This document shows positions 1 through 5,668 of a DNA stretch of 5,668 nt, piece after piece. The position numbers and the translations under genes are program-made. Origin of the DNA: Synergistaceae bacterium (GTDB lineage: Bacteria > Synergistota > Synergistia > Synergistales > Aminobacteriaceae); assembly GCA_009784305.1 (NCBI GenBank), contig WRBZ01000076.1:1-5668 (forward strand), in the 5' to 3' direction. A model generated the notes under the pieces. It worked only from the letters and a program-made list of their open reading frames with translations, made no database searches and was not told the DNA's origin. Position 1 is the stretch's first letter, and each line of letters starts with the position of its first letter.

Positions 1-567
1 CAAACGTTTGATGGTATCTATCTCCACGATTCTTTTCGGCTGGGGGGAGGCGACAACTCTGCGCCAGCCTCGCCCGGCGTCTTCTTTCATAACGTAACCT
101 TTCTCCACTGTAAGCAGCTTTGCATCCTCCTCGGAAAAGAAAGCGCCTATAGGCTTGGTCGGATTCTGAAAGGCTTTATCGTCTTCCGAAACAATAACTT
201 GAGTAAGTATAGTCACTACCGGCACGTTGCGATTACGGTTTCTCAAGGCATCACGCAGAGATTGCTGAATATGGTACCCTATATATCCCTGACTCATGGC
301 TCCGCAGACGTCAAATGGCATCGCCGGAAGGTCGGGAGATACTTTTGACGCAGTCTCCTGACTAAGCACAATACGACCCACTTGCGGCCCATTTCCATGG
401 ACAATCGCCATCTTGTACCCTTTACCGCTTATGTCCGCCAGCTTCTCACAAGTTTTTCCGACAATCTCAAGCTGCGCTTCAGCCGTCGGAGGGGTTCCTT
501 TTTCCTGAAGCGCATTACCTCCCAGCGCTATTACTACTTTATTGAACTCAGTTTTCTTACATTCCAC
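1..567 (-). CDS. arcC: Carbamate kinase, N-terminal part (C-terminus beyond left edge)
   Basis: Carbamate kinase transfers phosphate between carbamoyl phosphate and ADP; in fermenters it runs toward ATP, NH3 and CO2 in the cytoplasm. The reading frame is open to base 1 and shows 189 residues of a family usually near 310, so about 120 C-terminal residues are missing. Amino-acid-kinase fold motifs are clear: KVVIALGGNAL (10-20), HGNGPQVG (57-64), MPFDVCGAMSQGYIGY (83-98), VTILTQV (118-124), NPTKPIG (135-141) and KEDAGRGWRRVV (161-172). I chose the GTG at 565-567, which has GAGAGGG nine bases upstream and leaves a short family-like N-terminus. An in-frame ATG at 583-585 would add six residues (MRGCES) but has no ribosome binding site at a useful distance. 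An in-frame stop at 619-621 limits any longer start. It follows the carbamoyltransferase in the same direction, the usual catabolic pairing. Family identity is secure; the exact start is not. Confidence 0.93.
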   Translation of the reverse strand, partial: MECKKTEFNKVVIALGGNALQEKGTPPTAEAQLEIVGKTCEKLADISGKGYKMAIVHGNGPQVGRIVLSQETASKVSPDLPAMPFDVCGAMSQGYIGYHIQQSLRDALRNRNRNVPVVTILTQVIVSEDDKAFQNPTKPIGAFFSEEDAKLLTVEKGYVMKEDAGRGWRRVVASPQPKRIVEIDTIKRL

Positions 568-576
568 AGACTCGCA

Positions 577-583
577 CCCTCTC
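577..583 (-). promoter_or_regulatory. Ribosome binding site deciding the arcC start
   Basis: On the minus strand this reads GAGAGGG and ends nine bases before the GTG at 565-567. It overlaps the alternative ATG at 583-585, which itself has only an AGG about 17 bases upstream. This favours the GTG start. It is a motif match only. Confidence 0.55.
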
Positions 584-627
584 ATATTAATTATTGATAA
601 ATCCTGGTGTGTGTCTTTTCATTGATA

Positions 628-1569
628 CTAAGGGGTAATAAGCGCAAGGATGCCGCGAATCGAGTGCATACGATTGGCGCCCTGATCCCAAACGGCTGAA
701 ATATCGGATTCGATTACTTCGTCAGTCATATCCTCACCCCGGTAACCAGGCAGGCAATGCATGAATATGGCGTCTTTCTTTGCTTTCTTCATAGCGGCCA
801 TGTTGATTTGATAGGGCCCGAAATCTTTGATGCGCTTTTCCGTTTCCAGCTCCGCTGCACCCATACTGTGCCATGTATTACCGTAAACGATGTCCGCGTC
901 CTTGAGGGCTGCATCGAAATCCTTAGTAAAAACGACTTTACCGCCGGAGAATTCGCACAGTTCTTTGCAGCGATTAACTATAACTTCCTCCGCCGGATAG
1001 CCATCGGGTTGACAAACGTTTATCTCCATTCCGTACATGGCGGACACGATCATCAGGGAATGGCAAACATTAAAAATGTCGCCCGCGTAACAGATCTTGA
1101 TTCCTTTATGCAAGCCGCCTTTTTTCTCGACTATCGTCATCATGTCGGCCAACGCTTGCGTGGGATGCTCAAGGGACGTCAAAGCGTTGATGACAGGATT
1201 TTTCATGTACTGGGCAAATTCCAGCACGATCTCGTGCCCGAAAGTGCGGATAAAGAGTCCATCGTAGTAACGATCGATCATTCGCGCGGTGTCATTGATC
1301 GGCTCGCCCCTGGAAAGCTGTAACTCGTCCGGGCGCAGATAGACGCTGCCGCCGCCAAGGCTGTGAACTGCGGATTGAAAAGAGTTACGCGTACGCGTGG
1401 ACTTCTTTTCGAAAATCGCAGCCCACATTTTGCCTTTTAAAACTTCCGGGCAATCACCATAACTCCAGCGTCTTTTCAGTTCCATAGCCGTTTCCAGGAA
1501 GAAAGTCATCTTTTCCCGGTCGAAATCCTTAATTGCCAAATAATCCGTCCCTCTTAACCAATGCCTCAT
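628..1569 (-). CDS. Ornithine/putrescine-type carbamoyltransferase (arcB/argF-like), probably catabolic
   Basis: This cytoplasmic enzyme moves a carbamoyl group between carbamoyl phosphate and an amine. Beside carbamate kinase it most likely works backward, splitting citrulline or a similar ureido compound. At 313 residues it is full length. Carbamoyl-phosphate-site motifs are intact: STRTR (57-61), R108-x3-H112, HPTQ (135-138), HCLP (271-274) and R300. The second-substrate side is mixed. GDIFNVCHSL (163-172) keeps the Asn of the OTCase GDxNN motif, and SMG (235-237) is present. However, N231 replaces the Asp that OTCases use to bind ornithine, and DQGANR (295-300) replaces the usual D(Q/E)AENR. 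From memory, the N-terminal half also resembles putrescine carbamoyltransferase. The ATG has AGGAGG eight bases upstream. The gene starts 59 bp after livF with no terminator between. Alternatives are a putrescine carbamoyltransferase or an enzyme for another ureido substrate. Family is certain; substrate is open. Confidence 0.9.
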   Translation of the reverse strand: MRHWLRGTDYLAIKDFDREKMTFFLETAMELKRRWSYGDCPEVLKGKMWAAIFEKKSTRTRNSFQSAVHSLGGGSVYLRPDELQLSRGEPINDTARMIDRYYDGLFIRTFGHEIVLEFAQYMKNPVINALTSLEHPTQALADMMTIVEKKGGLHKGIKICYAGDIFNVCHSLMIVSAMYGMEINVCQPDGYPAEEVIVNRCKELCEFSGGKVVFTKDFDAALKDADIVYGNTWHSMGAAELETEKRIKDFGPYQINMAAMKKAKKDAIFMHCLPGYRGEDMTDEVIESDISAVWDQGANRMHSIRGILALITP

Positions 1570-1577
1570 TACTATAT

Positions 1578-1583
1578 CCTCCT
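1578..1583 (-). promoter_or_regulatory. Strong ribosome binding site of the carbamoyltransferase gene
   Basis: The minus strand reads AGGAGG within TTAAAGGAGGATATAGTA, ending eight bases before the ATG at 1567-1569. It is the strongest Shine-Dalgarno match in the window together with that of livG. It suggests the enzyme is translated independently of livF, which ends 59 bp upstream. Confidence 0.8.
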
Positions 1584-1628
1584 TTAAGTTTTCTTTTAGT
1601 CACTTTTATGTATTACTCAAGCCGCATA

Positions 1629-2336
1629 TCATTTACCTCCAAGGTATGCGTCGATTATCCTTTTGTCATTGATCAATTCTTCGCGGCTTCCTTCCAGGAA
1701 AACTCTTCCCGTCTCGATAACATACCCTCTGTGAGCAATTTGTAGCGCTTGTTTGGCATTCTGTTCGACCAACATGACGGTCACGCCATCCTTATTGATT
1801 TCCTTGACTATGCGAAAAATATCTTTAACGAGCAGCGGAGCAAGCCCCAAAGAAGGTTCATCCAACAAAAGCAGTTTAGGATTTGCCATCAGCGCGCGCG
1901 CAATAGCAAGCATTTGCTGTTCGCCTCCGCTCAATGTGCTCGATATTTGTCCGCTTCGTTCACGAAGAACAGGGAAATAATTGAATGCGCGCATGATATT
2001 GTCATGTATTCTTTGCGGTGAATTGAGCACATAAGCTCCCATTTCAAGATTTTCATACACAGTCATTTTTGGAAAAATTTTTCGTCCTTCCGGGCTGATG
2101 GCAAGTCCCATCTCCACAATTTTCGACGGGTCAGCAGTCGTAATATCGATTCCCTGGAACGAAATTTTGCCCGATTTTGCGCGGGTAACGCCTATAATAC
2201 TGTTTAGCGTCGTCGTCTTGCCTGCGCCGTTAGCGCCCAGTATCGTAACAATTTCCCCTTGCTTGACCTCCAGAGAAAGGTTTTTCAATGCATGTATGCG
2301 TTCGTAATAAACATTTATGTTCTCTACTTTAAGCAT
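1629..2336 (-). CDS. livF: HAAT-family ABC transporter ATPase, LivF type
   Basis: This is one of two ATPases driving the amino-acid importer at the inner face of the membrane. It has 235 residues, the usual LivF length. Motifs in order are Walker A GANGAGKTT (34-42), the LivF-typical ISPEGRKIFPKMTVYENL (80-97), the ABC signature LSGGEQQ (135-141), Walker B LLLLD with catalytic E160 (155-160), and LGLAP (163-167). The switch region reads VEQNA (190-194) instead of a His-containing H-loop; this is characteristic of LivF proteins and not a defect. The ATG shares its A with the livG stop (TAATG, 1-nt overlap), so translation of the two ATPases is probably coupled and roughly equal. It is expected to pair with LivG beneath LivH and LivM. 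The family call is secure; the transported substrate is not shown by the ATPase. Confidence 0.96.
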   Translation of the reverse strand: MLKVENINVYYERIHALKNLSLEVKQGEIVTILGANGAGKTTTLNSIIGVTRAKSGKISFQGIDITTADPSKIVEMGLAISPEGRKIFPKMTVYENLEMGAYVLNSPQRIHDNIMRAFNYFPVLRERSGQISSTLSGGEQQMLAIARALMANPKLLLLDEPSLGLAPLLVKDIFRIVKEINKDGVTVMLVEQNAKQALQIAHRGYVIETGRVFLEGSREELINDKRIIDAYLGGK

Positions 2337-3106
2337 TAAACATCATCATCCTTTCCCAGATAAGCTTCTATAACGGCATGATTTTGCTTCACTTCCGACG
2401 GAGTCCCTTCCGCTATCTTGACGCCATGGTCAAGCACGGAAATATATTCTGAAATCTGCATCACGAGCCCCATATCGTGTTCCACAAGCATGATCGTTAC
2501 TTTAAATTCGTCGCGAACTCTGCGAATCAACTGCATCAGGTCTTCCGTTTCGTTAGCGTTCATTCCGGCTGCGGGTTCATCCAGCAGCAGTATCTTGGGA
2601 GCTGACGCAAGCGCGCGTACGATCTCAAGCTTCCTCTGCGGGCCGTATGGCAGGTTTGCCGCCCGCTGTTTTGCATATTGTTCAAGGTCAAAGATGCTTA
2701 AAAGGTACAGAGCTCTCTCTACTGCTTCCCGTTCAAGCCTTCTTTTCGTCGGGGTTTGAAATGCTATGTCGAAAAACCCCGTCTTAATATGATTGTGACT
2801 GCCGATCAATACGTTTTCCAGCACTGTAAGGCCCTTGAAAAGCCGTATGTTCTGAAATGTCCTTGAAACGCCCTTTTTGCTGATGAAATCGGGCTTGTAA
2901 CCGGACATCTTTTCGTTGGCGATAATAACTTCCCCCGACGTCGGCTTATAAATGCCCGTTATCAGATTAAAAATCGTCGTCTTTCCTGATCCGTTCGGTC
3001 CAATTATGCTGTATATCTGCCCTTCATTGACGGCGACATTGACGCCGTTCACTGCAATGAGTCCGCCAAACCTGATAGTTAGGTCTTTGAGTTCAAGGAT
3101 ACTCAT
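2336..3106 (-). CDS. livG: HAAT-family ABC transporter ATPase, LivG type
   Basis: This is the second ATPase of the importer, 256 residues with the chosen start. Motifs are Walker A GPNGSGKTT (36-44), Q-loop Q85 in SRTFQNIRLF (81-90), the LivG-style signature LPYGPQRKLEI (152-162), Walker B LLLD with E177 (173-177), AAGMN (179-183), and H-loop H210 in VEHDM. The C-terminus shows the LivG-typical GTPSEV and VIEAYLG, then an acidic DDDV tail. The signature has Pro at 156 where LivG proteins usually carry Gln (YGQQR). I start at the ATG 3104-3106 because it has AGGAGG nine bases upstream and gives the family N-terminus MSILELKDLTIRFGG. An upstream ATG at 3160 would add 18 basic, non-conserved residues inside livM and has no support. 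One base separates it from the livM stop, and it overlaps livF by one. Confidence 0.95.
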   Translation of the reverse strand: MSILELKDLTIRFGGLIAVNGVNVAVNEGQIYSIIGPNGSGKTTIFNLITGIYKPTSGEVIIANEKMSGYKPDFISKKGVSRTFQNIRLFKGLTVLENVLIGSHNHIKTGFFDIAFQTPTKRRLEREAVERALYLLSIFDLEQYAKQRAANLPYGPQRKLEIVRALASAPKILLLDEPAAGMNANETEDLMQLIRRVRDEFKVTIMLVEHDMGLVMQISEYISVLDHGVKIAEGTPSEVKQNHAVIEAYLGKDDDV

Positions 3107-3107
3107 T

Positions 3108-4097
3108 TTACGCGCCCTCCTGTGGAAGGTCAGCTTTAGAGGAGTTTCTGGCGGAAACATATTTCATGATAAATCCCATCAATCCGCCTGGTGCAAAGAT
3201 TATTATCAGCATAAGAAGTATGCCATAAATAATGAGCCTGTACTCCTGTAGAAAGCGTAGATTTTCGAGCAGAAAAGTTACGGCTACAGCGCCAATAACG
3301 GGTCCCATAAGAGTTCCCATTCCGCCGAATATCACCATGACCAAAATATTGATGGATTCAGCGAGCGTAAAGCTGTCGGGGCTGATGTAACTGATGTAGT
3401 GCGCATATAGGCTTCCCGCTATCCCTGCAAATAACGCGCCGGTACAAAACGCGAAAAGTTTGTAGCGCGTCAGGTTGATTCCAAGACATTCGGCTGCGAT
3501 ATCATTTTCCCGGATAGCCATCAGAGCTCTGCCTATCTTTGAATGGATTACCGTATATAGAAAAATGAATCCTAAAACAGCCCAGAATAAAGTCAGATAA
3601 AAATAATTCTGTGGAATGGAAAAATCGATGCTCCAACTGCCCAACCGGATAGGAGGGGGGAATTTGATCCCTACAATGCCCATGGCGCCGCGCGTGACGC
3701 TGTACCAATTTAAGAAAAGTTCATGCATGATATGCACAAACCCAATAGTTGACATGACCAGATATGGCCCTTTCAGTTTGAGCGCTGGAAATCCCAGGCA
3801 AAGTCCAAATGCTCCTGACACGATAGCTGCAACAAAAATGGCTGTCCAAAAGTTAAATCCGTAAGTTACGGTCAGTATTGCCGAAACATAGGCGCCTACT
3901 CCGAAAAATGCAGCATGCCCCAAGGAAAGCTGACCGGTAAATCCAACCAACAGATTGAGTCCCATCGTCAATAACACAAAGATGGTGGACAAAATCGCCG
4001 TGTGAAGAATGTAATCATCTTTCTCTATTTGTGGAAAAAGTACGGCTCCTACGAATAGAATAGCGTATAGTATCAATGTGATTTTTTTCGTAAACAT
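3108..4097 (-). CDS. livM: HAAT-family ABC transporter permease, LivM type
   Basis: This is one of two membrane subunits forming the import channel, 329 residues. The sequence is strongly hydrophobic throughout, with an N-terminal segment at about 6-22, a second at about 31-51, and several more to about residue 306. Family landmarks are GFTGQLSLGHAAFFGVGAY (52-70), FPALKLKGPY (103-112), the cytoplasmic ATPase-coupling stretch starting GRALMAIREND (189-199) and ending at LGIN (205-208), FGGMGTLMGPV near the C-terminus, and FAPGGLMG. The tail is short, polar and not conserved. The ATG lies nine bases after the livH stop, with only a weak AGG eight bases upstream, so coupling to livH translation is likely. 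The livM stop is one base before livG. It would form a heterodimer with LivH. No feature specifies the ligand. Confidence 0.95.
   Translation of the reverse strand: MFTKKITLILYAILFVGAVLFPQIEKDDYILHTAILSTIFVLLTMGLNLLVGFTGQLSLGHAAFFGVGAYVSAILTVTYGFNFWTAIFVAAIVSGAFGLCLGFPALKLKGPYLVMSTIGFVHIMHELFLNWYSVTRGAMGIVGIKFPPPIRLGSWSIDFSIPQNYFYLTLFWAVLGFIFLYTVIHSKIGRALMAIRENDIAAECLGINLTRYKLFAFCTGALFAGIAGSLYAHYISYISPDSFTLAESINILVMVIFGGMGTLMGPVIGAVAVTFLLENLRFLQEYRLIIYGILLMLIIIFAPGGLMGFIMKYVSARNSSKADLPQEGA
3116..3121 (-). promoter_or_regulatory. Ribosome binding site deciding the livG start
   Basis: The minus strand reads AGGAGG, nine bases before the ATG at 3104-3106 and inside the last codons of livM. It settles the choice of the short livG start over the ATG at 3160. 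Confidence 0.8.
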
Positions 4098-4106
4098 TGC
4101 TCGTAC

Positions 4107-4976
4107 CTAAACTTTCTCCTGAATGTGTTTTGAGAACAATCCTTCCGGTTTCAAAAGCAGGGCGAACACAAGGACCAGGAAAGGAACTACATCGCGCAGA
4201 TGCGAAGAAACCATTCCTGCCGTTAAGCTCTCGGCAATTCCCACAATGAATCCTCCCATGATGGCGCCCGGAACGTTGCCCAGCCCGCCTAAAATGACAA
4301 CTGCGAACGCCTTGCTACAGGCTTTTATTCCCATGATCGGAGAAACTAAGTAAAGCGGAGCCACCAATGCTCCCCCAATACCAACAAGCCCGGCGCCGAT
4401 CATCACCGTGAAAGCTGTAACTTTATTGACGTTAATACCCATCATTCTGGCAGCAGTAAGGTCTTGGGAACAAGCGCGCATAGCTTTCCCCATCCGGGTC
4501 TTCTGACTGAAAAAATGAAGGGCGATAATCAGAATGACGGTTACCACGACGATGATCAACCGCTGTAAACCAACTGTTATGCCTGCAAAAGTCAGGCTGA
4601 TGTCCGCAAAAGTCGTTGCAAATCGTACAGGGTCGGGACCGAAAATCAAAATACCCACATTCTGCAAAAATATCGATAGACCAATCGTCGAGAGGATTAT
4701 GTTCGTGTCATGATATCCGCGCAGAGGGCGAAACACAGCTTTCTCGATAACAAAACCCAACACGACCATTCCCACCGTCGCGAGGACGGTTGATACGAAA
4801 TAATTTGCAGAAAACAACAGAGCTGCGTAAAAAGCGAGGAAAGCTCCGAACATATACAGTTCTCCATGAGCAAAATTGATCAGCCCTAAAATACCGTAAA
4901 TAAGAGTCAACCCTAATGAAAAGAGCGTATAAATACATCCCAATACAATTCCGCTGAATAAATGCTGGAAAAACAC
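4107..4976 (-). CDS. livH: HAAT-family ABC transporter permease, LivH type (GTG start)
   Basis: This is the other membrane subunit of the importer, 289 residues, the usual LivH length. Landmarks are the N-terminal SGIVLGCIYTLFSLGLTLIY (8-27), GLINFAHGELYMFGAF (31-46), FRPLRG (82-87), LSTIGLSIFLQN (95-106), the ATPase-coupling motif GKAMRA followed by AARMMGIN (163-182), ILGGLGNVPGAIMGG in the C-terminal half, and LLLKPEGLF (273-281). Several long hydrophobic segments lie between them. The start is GTG at 4974-4976: AGGGGGA lies six bases upstream, the frame is closed by a stop at 4998-5000, and no ATG occurs in between. The GTG start and the hairpin upstream both suggest lower output than the binding-protein gene. 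LivM follows nine bases after its stop. Confidence 0.95.
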   Translation of the reverse strand: MFFQHLFSGIVLGCIYTLFSLGLTLIYGILGLINFAHGELYMFGAFLAFYAALLFSANYFVSTVLATVGMVVLGFVIEKAVFRPLRGYHDTNIILSTIGLSIFLQNVGILIFGPDPVRFATTFADISLTFAGITVGLQRLIIVVVTVILIIALHFFSQKTRMGKAMRACSQDLTAARMMGINVNKVTAFTVMIGAGLVGIGGALVAPLYLVSPIMGIKACSKAFAVVILGGLGNVPGAIMGGFIVGIAESLTAGMVSSHLRDVVPFLVLVFALLLKPEGLFSKHIQEKV

Positions 4977-4982
4977 TTTGTA

Positions 4983-4989
4983 TCCCCCT
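4983..4989 (-). promoter_or_regulatory. Ribosome binding site supporting the livH GTG start
   Basis: The minus strand reads AGGGGGA and ends six bases before the GTG at 4974-4976. With the in-frame stop at 4998-5000, it leaves the GTG as the only reasonable start for livH. Confidence 0.65.
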
Positions 4990-5007
4990 TTTTCTGCTTA
5001 ATATCAG

Positions 5008-5046
5008 AATAAGGGAGGGAGGCTTCGCCGTCCCTCAAACCTTATT
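5008..5046 (-). promoter_or_regulatory. Strong stem-loop in the binding protein-livH gap
   Basis: Outer arms AATAAGG (5008-5014) and CCTTATT (5040-5046), middle arms GAGGGA (5015-5020) and TCCCTC (5031-5036), and inner arms GGC (5021-5023) and GCC (5027-5029) pair perfectly, closing on a three-base TTC loop. One side carries an AAA bulge (5037-5039) and a single G (5030), giving 16 base pairs in all. It starts 40 bp after the binding-protein stop and ends 31 bp before the livH start. In the transcript there is no uninterrupted U-run after the stem (CUGAUAUUAAG follows), so it is not a classic intrinsic terminator. A 3' stabiliser for the binding-protein mRNA, or a leaky terminator that lowers downstream expression, fits the position. 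The function is inferred; the base pairing is seen directly. Confidence 0.7.
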
Positions 5047-5085
5047 ATTAATATCTTGCTTGTATTATTCATAATTCTTTCTAAT

Positions 5086-5668
5086 TTAGGGAAATACTAT
5101 GACGCGCTTTCCATTTTCCCAGCGAATGACGTAAACCATTTTGTCCGCTTGTCCGCTTTCATCGAAAGTCGTTGGACCCTGAACTCCGGGAAGAGCATCC
5201 AGGTTTGCTATCCCATCGCGTAATGCGGCGCGCAATGCGGTAATATCTTTGAAATGGCTTTCATCCAACGCCCCCGCGACCTTAGCGACAATATCCACCG
5301 CTTCGTAAGTCGCGGCGCCGAACATGTCGGGATCTTTGTTGTATTTGGCGACGTAATTCTTGACAAATTCCTGTGCAAGAGGATTCGTTGAAGATTTTTC
5401 AAAATAACTTACGTTGACAATGCCTTCAACATTTTCTACACCAGCGAGTTCAGCAAAGCGATCATTCGAGAAACCGCCTCCCAGTCCAACAAATTGAACG
5501 TTAAGGCCGATTTCTTTGGATTGGCGAATTATAACAGCAGCTTCCGTGAGGTTTCCGCCAATCATCAGGGCTTTCGGATTGGTCGCTTTTATCTTTGTAA
5601 GCTGGGCGATCATGTCCGTATCACCTTGGTTATAGCTCTCGACAGCTGTAAGCTGCCATTTGGGATTG
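5086..5668 (-). CDS. Amino-acid ABC transporter substrate-binding protein (LivJ/LivK-like), C-terminal part
   Basis: This is the extracytoplasmic ligand-binding subunit of the importer, of the Peripla_BP_6 type. The frame is open to the right edge, so the signal peptide and first lobe lie outside; 193 residues are visible of a family near 370-400. The visible part begins NPKWQLTAVESYNQGDTDM, the family-typical lead into the segment DMIAQLTKIKATNPKALMIGGN. It then shows the strand GLNVQFVGLGGG, NVEGIVNVSYF, FVKNYVAKYNKDPDMFGAATYEAVDI, and the C-terminal VQGPTTFDESGQADKMVYVIRWENGKRVIVFP, all regular for LivJ-like proteins. It ends with TAA at 5086-5088, followed by a hairpin before livH. It is the gene nearest the presumed promoter. 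The position of carbamoyltransferase and carbamate kinase in the same run makes a ureido or guanidino amino acid a plausible ligand, but no visible residue proves this. Confidence 0.92.
   Translation of the reverse strand, partial: NPKWQLTAVESYNQGDTDMIAQLTKIKATNPKALMIGGNLTEAAVIIRQSKEIGLNVQFVGLGGGFSNDRFAELAGVENVEGIVNVSYFEKSSTNPLAQEFVKNYVAKYNKDPDMFGAATYEAVDIVAKVAGALDESHFKDITALRAALRDGIANLDALPGVQGPTTFDESGQADKMVYVIRWENGKRVIVFP

Noticed and set aside
1..10. Palindrome CAAACGTTTG at the window edge
   Set aside because: It lies within the arcC coding frame and is short; a similar stretch (ACAAACGTTT) occurs by chance at 1012-1021 inside another gene.
592..627. Direct repeat ATTGATA (592-598 and 621-627) in the gap before arcC
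   Set aside because: Seven AT-rich bases repeated once in an AT-rich gap is expected by chance and shows no operator-like symmetry.
757..1323. A 188-residue open frame on the plus strand inside the carbamoyltransferase gene
   Set aside because: It is antisense to a gene with intact family motifs along its full length, and its translation shows no recognisable domain. Its length is a by-product of codon use on the other strand.
1387..1398. Perfect 12-base palindrome ACGCGTACGCGT
   Set aside because: It is exactly the codons for Thr-Arg-Thr-Arg of the STRTR motif (ACG CGT ACG CGT on the minus strand); the symmetry follows from repeated codon choice, not from a binding site.
1755..1769. Missing His in the switch region of LivF (VEQNA)
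   Set aside because: This replacement is the normal state in LivF-type ATPases, so it is not a sign of decay.
3107..3160. Longer livG beginning at the ATG at 3160
   Set aside because: It would overlap livM by 53 bases, adds a non-conserved basic extension, and lacks a ribosome binding site, while the ATG at 3106 has AGGAGG at good spacing.
5047..5085. AT-rich stretch that could hold an internal promoter for livH (TAATAC and TATTAAT as -10 candidates)
   Set aside because: No convincing -35 element at 16-18 bases, and AT-rich gaps yield such matches by chance. The hairpin would also lie in the leader.

Overview
The window is a single co-directional gene block read entirely on the minus strand. 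In transcription order (right to left) it holds: the C-terminal part of a periplasmic/lipoprotein-type amino-acid-binding protein (cut by the right edge), livH, livM, livG, livF, a carbamoyltransferase of the ornithine/putrescine transcarbamylase family, and the N-terminal two thirds of a carbamate kinase (cut by the left edge). Spacings are 109 bp (binding protein to livH), 9 bp, 1 bp, a 1-nt stop/start overlap, 59 bp and about 42-60 bp. This is what an operon looks like. No promoter is visible; it should lie beyond the right edge, upstream of the binding-protein gene.

The first five genes are a complete HAAT-type (branched-chain amino-acid type) ABC importer: one binding protein, two membrane subunits and two ATPases. 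The last two genes are the lower half of the arginine deiminase/citrulline (or agmatine) fermentation route. A catabolic carbamoyltransferase splits a ureido compound with phosphate to give carbamoyl phosphate, and carbamate kinase turns that into ATP, ammonia and CO2. Read together, the operon suggests that this 'Liv' transporter may import a ureido or guanidino amino acid such as citrulline or arginine, rather than leucine, to feed substrate-level phosphorylation. That link is inferred from gene order; the sequence does not show the ligand.

The organism is probably an anaerobic amino-acid-fermenting bacterium. Mid-range GC, strong AGGAGG-type ribosome binding sites, and a Liv transporter next to catabolic arcC fit Synergistota or Clostridia-like Firmicutes. 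This placement is a low-confidence guess from gene content.

Two details stand out. The carbamoyltransferase has Asn where ornithine carbamoyltransferases carry the ornithine-binding Asp before the SMG loop, and a changed C-terminal ENR motif. A strong 39-nt hairpin sits between the binding-protein gene and livH, suited to setting unequal expression of the two. There is no gene-free stretch above 300 bases, and I found no RNA gene, mobile element or CRISPR array. I did not find a wholly new system: the parts are known families in an informative combination.
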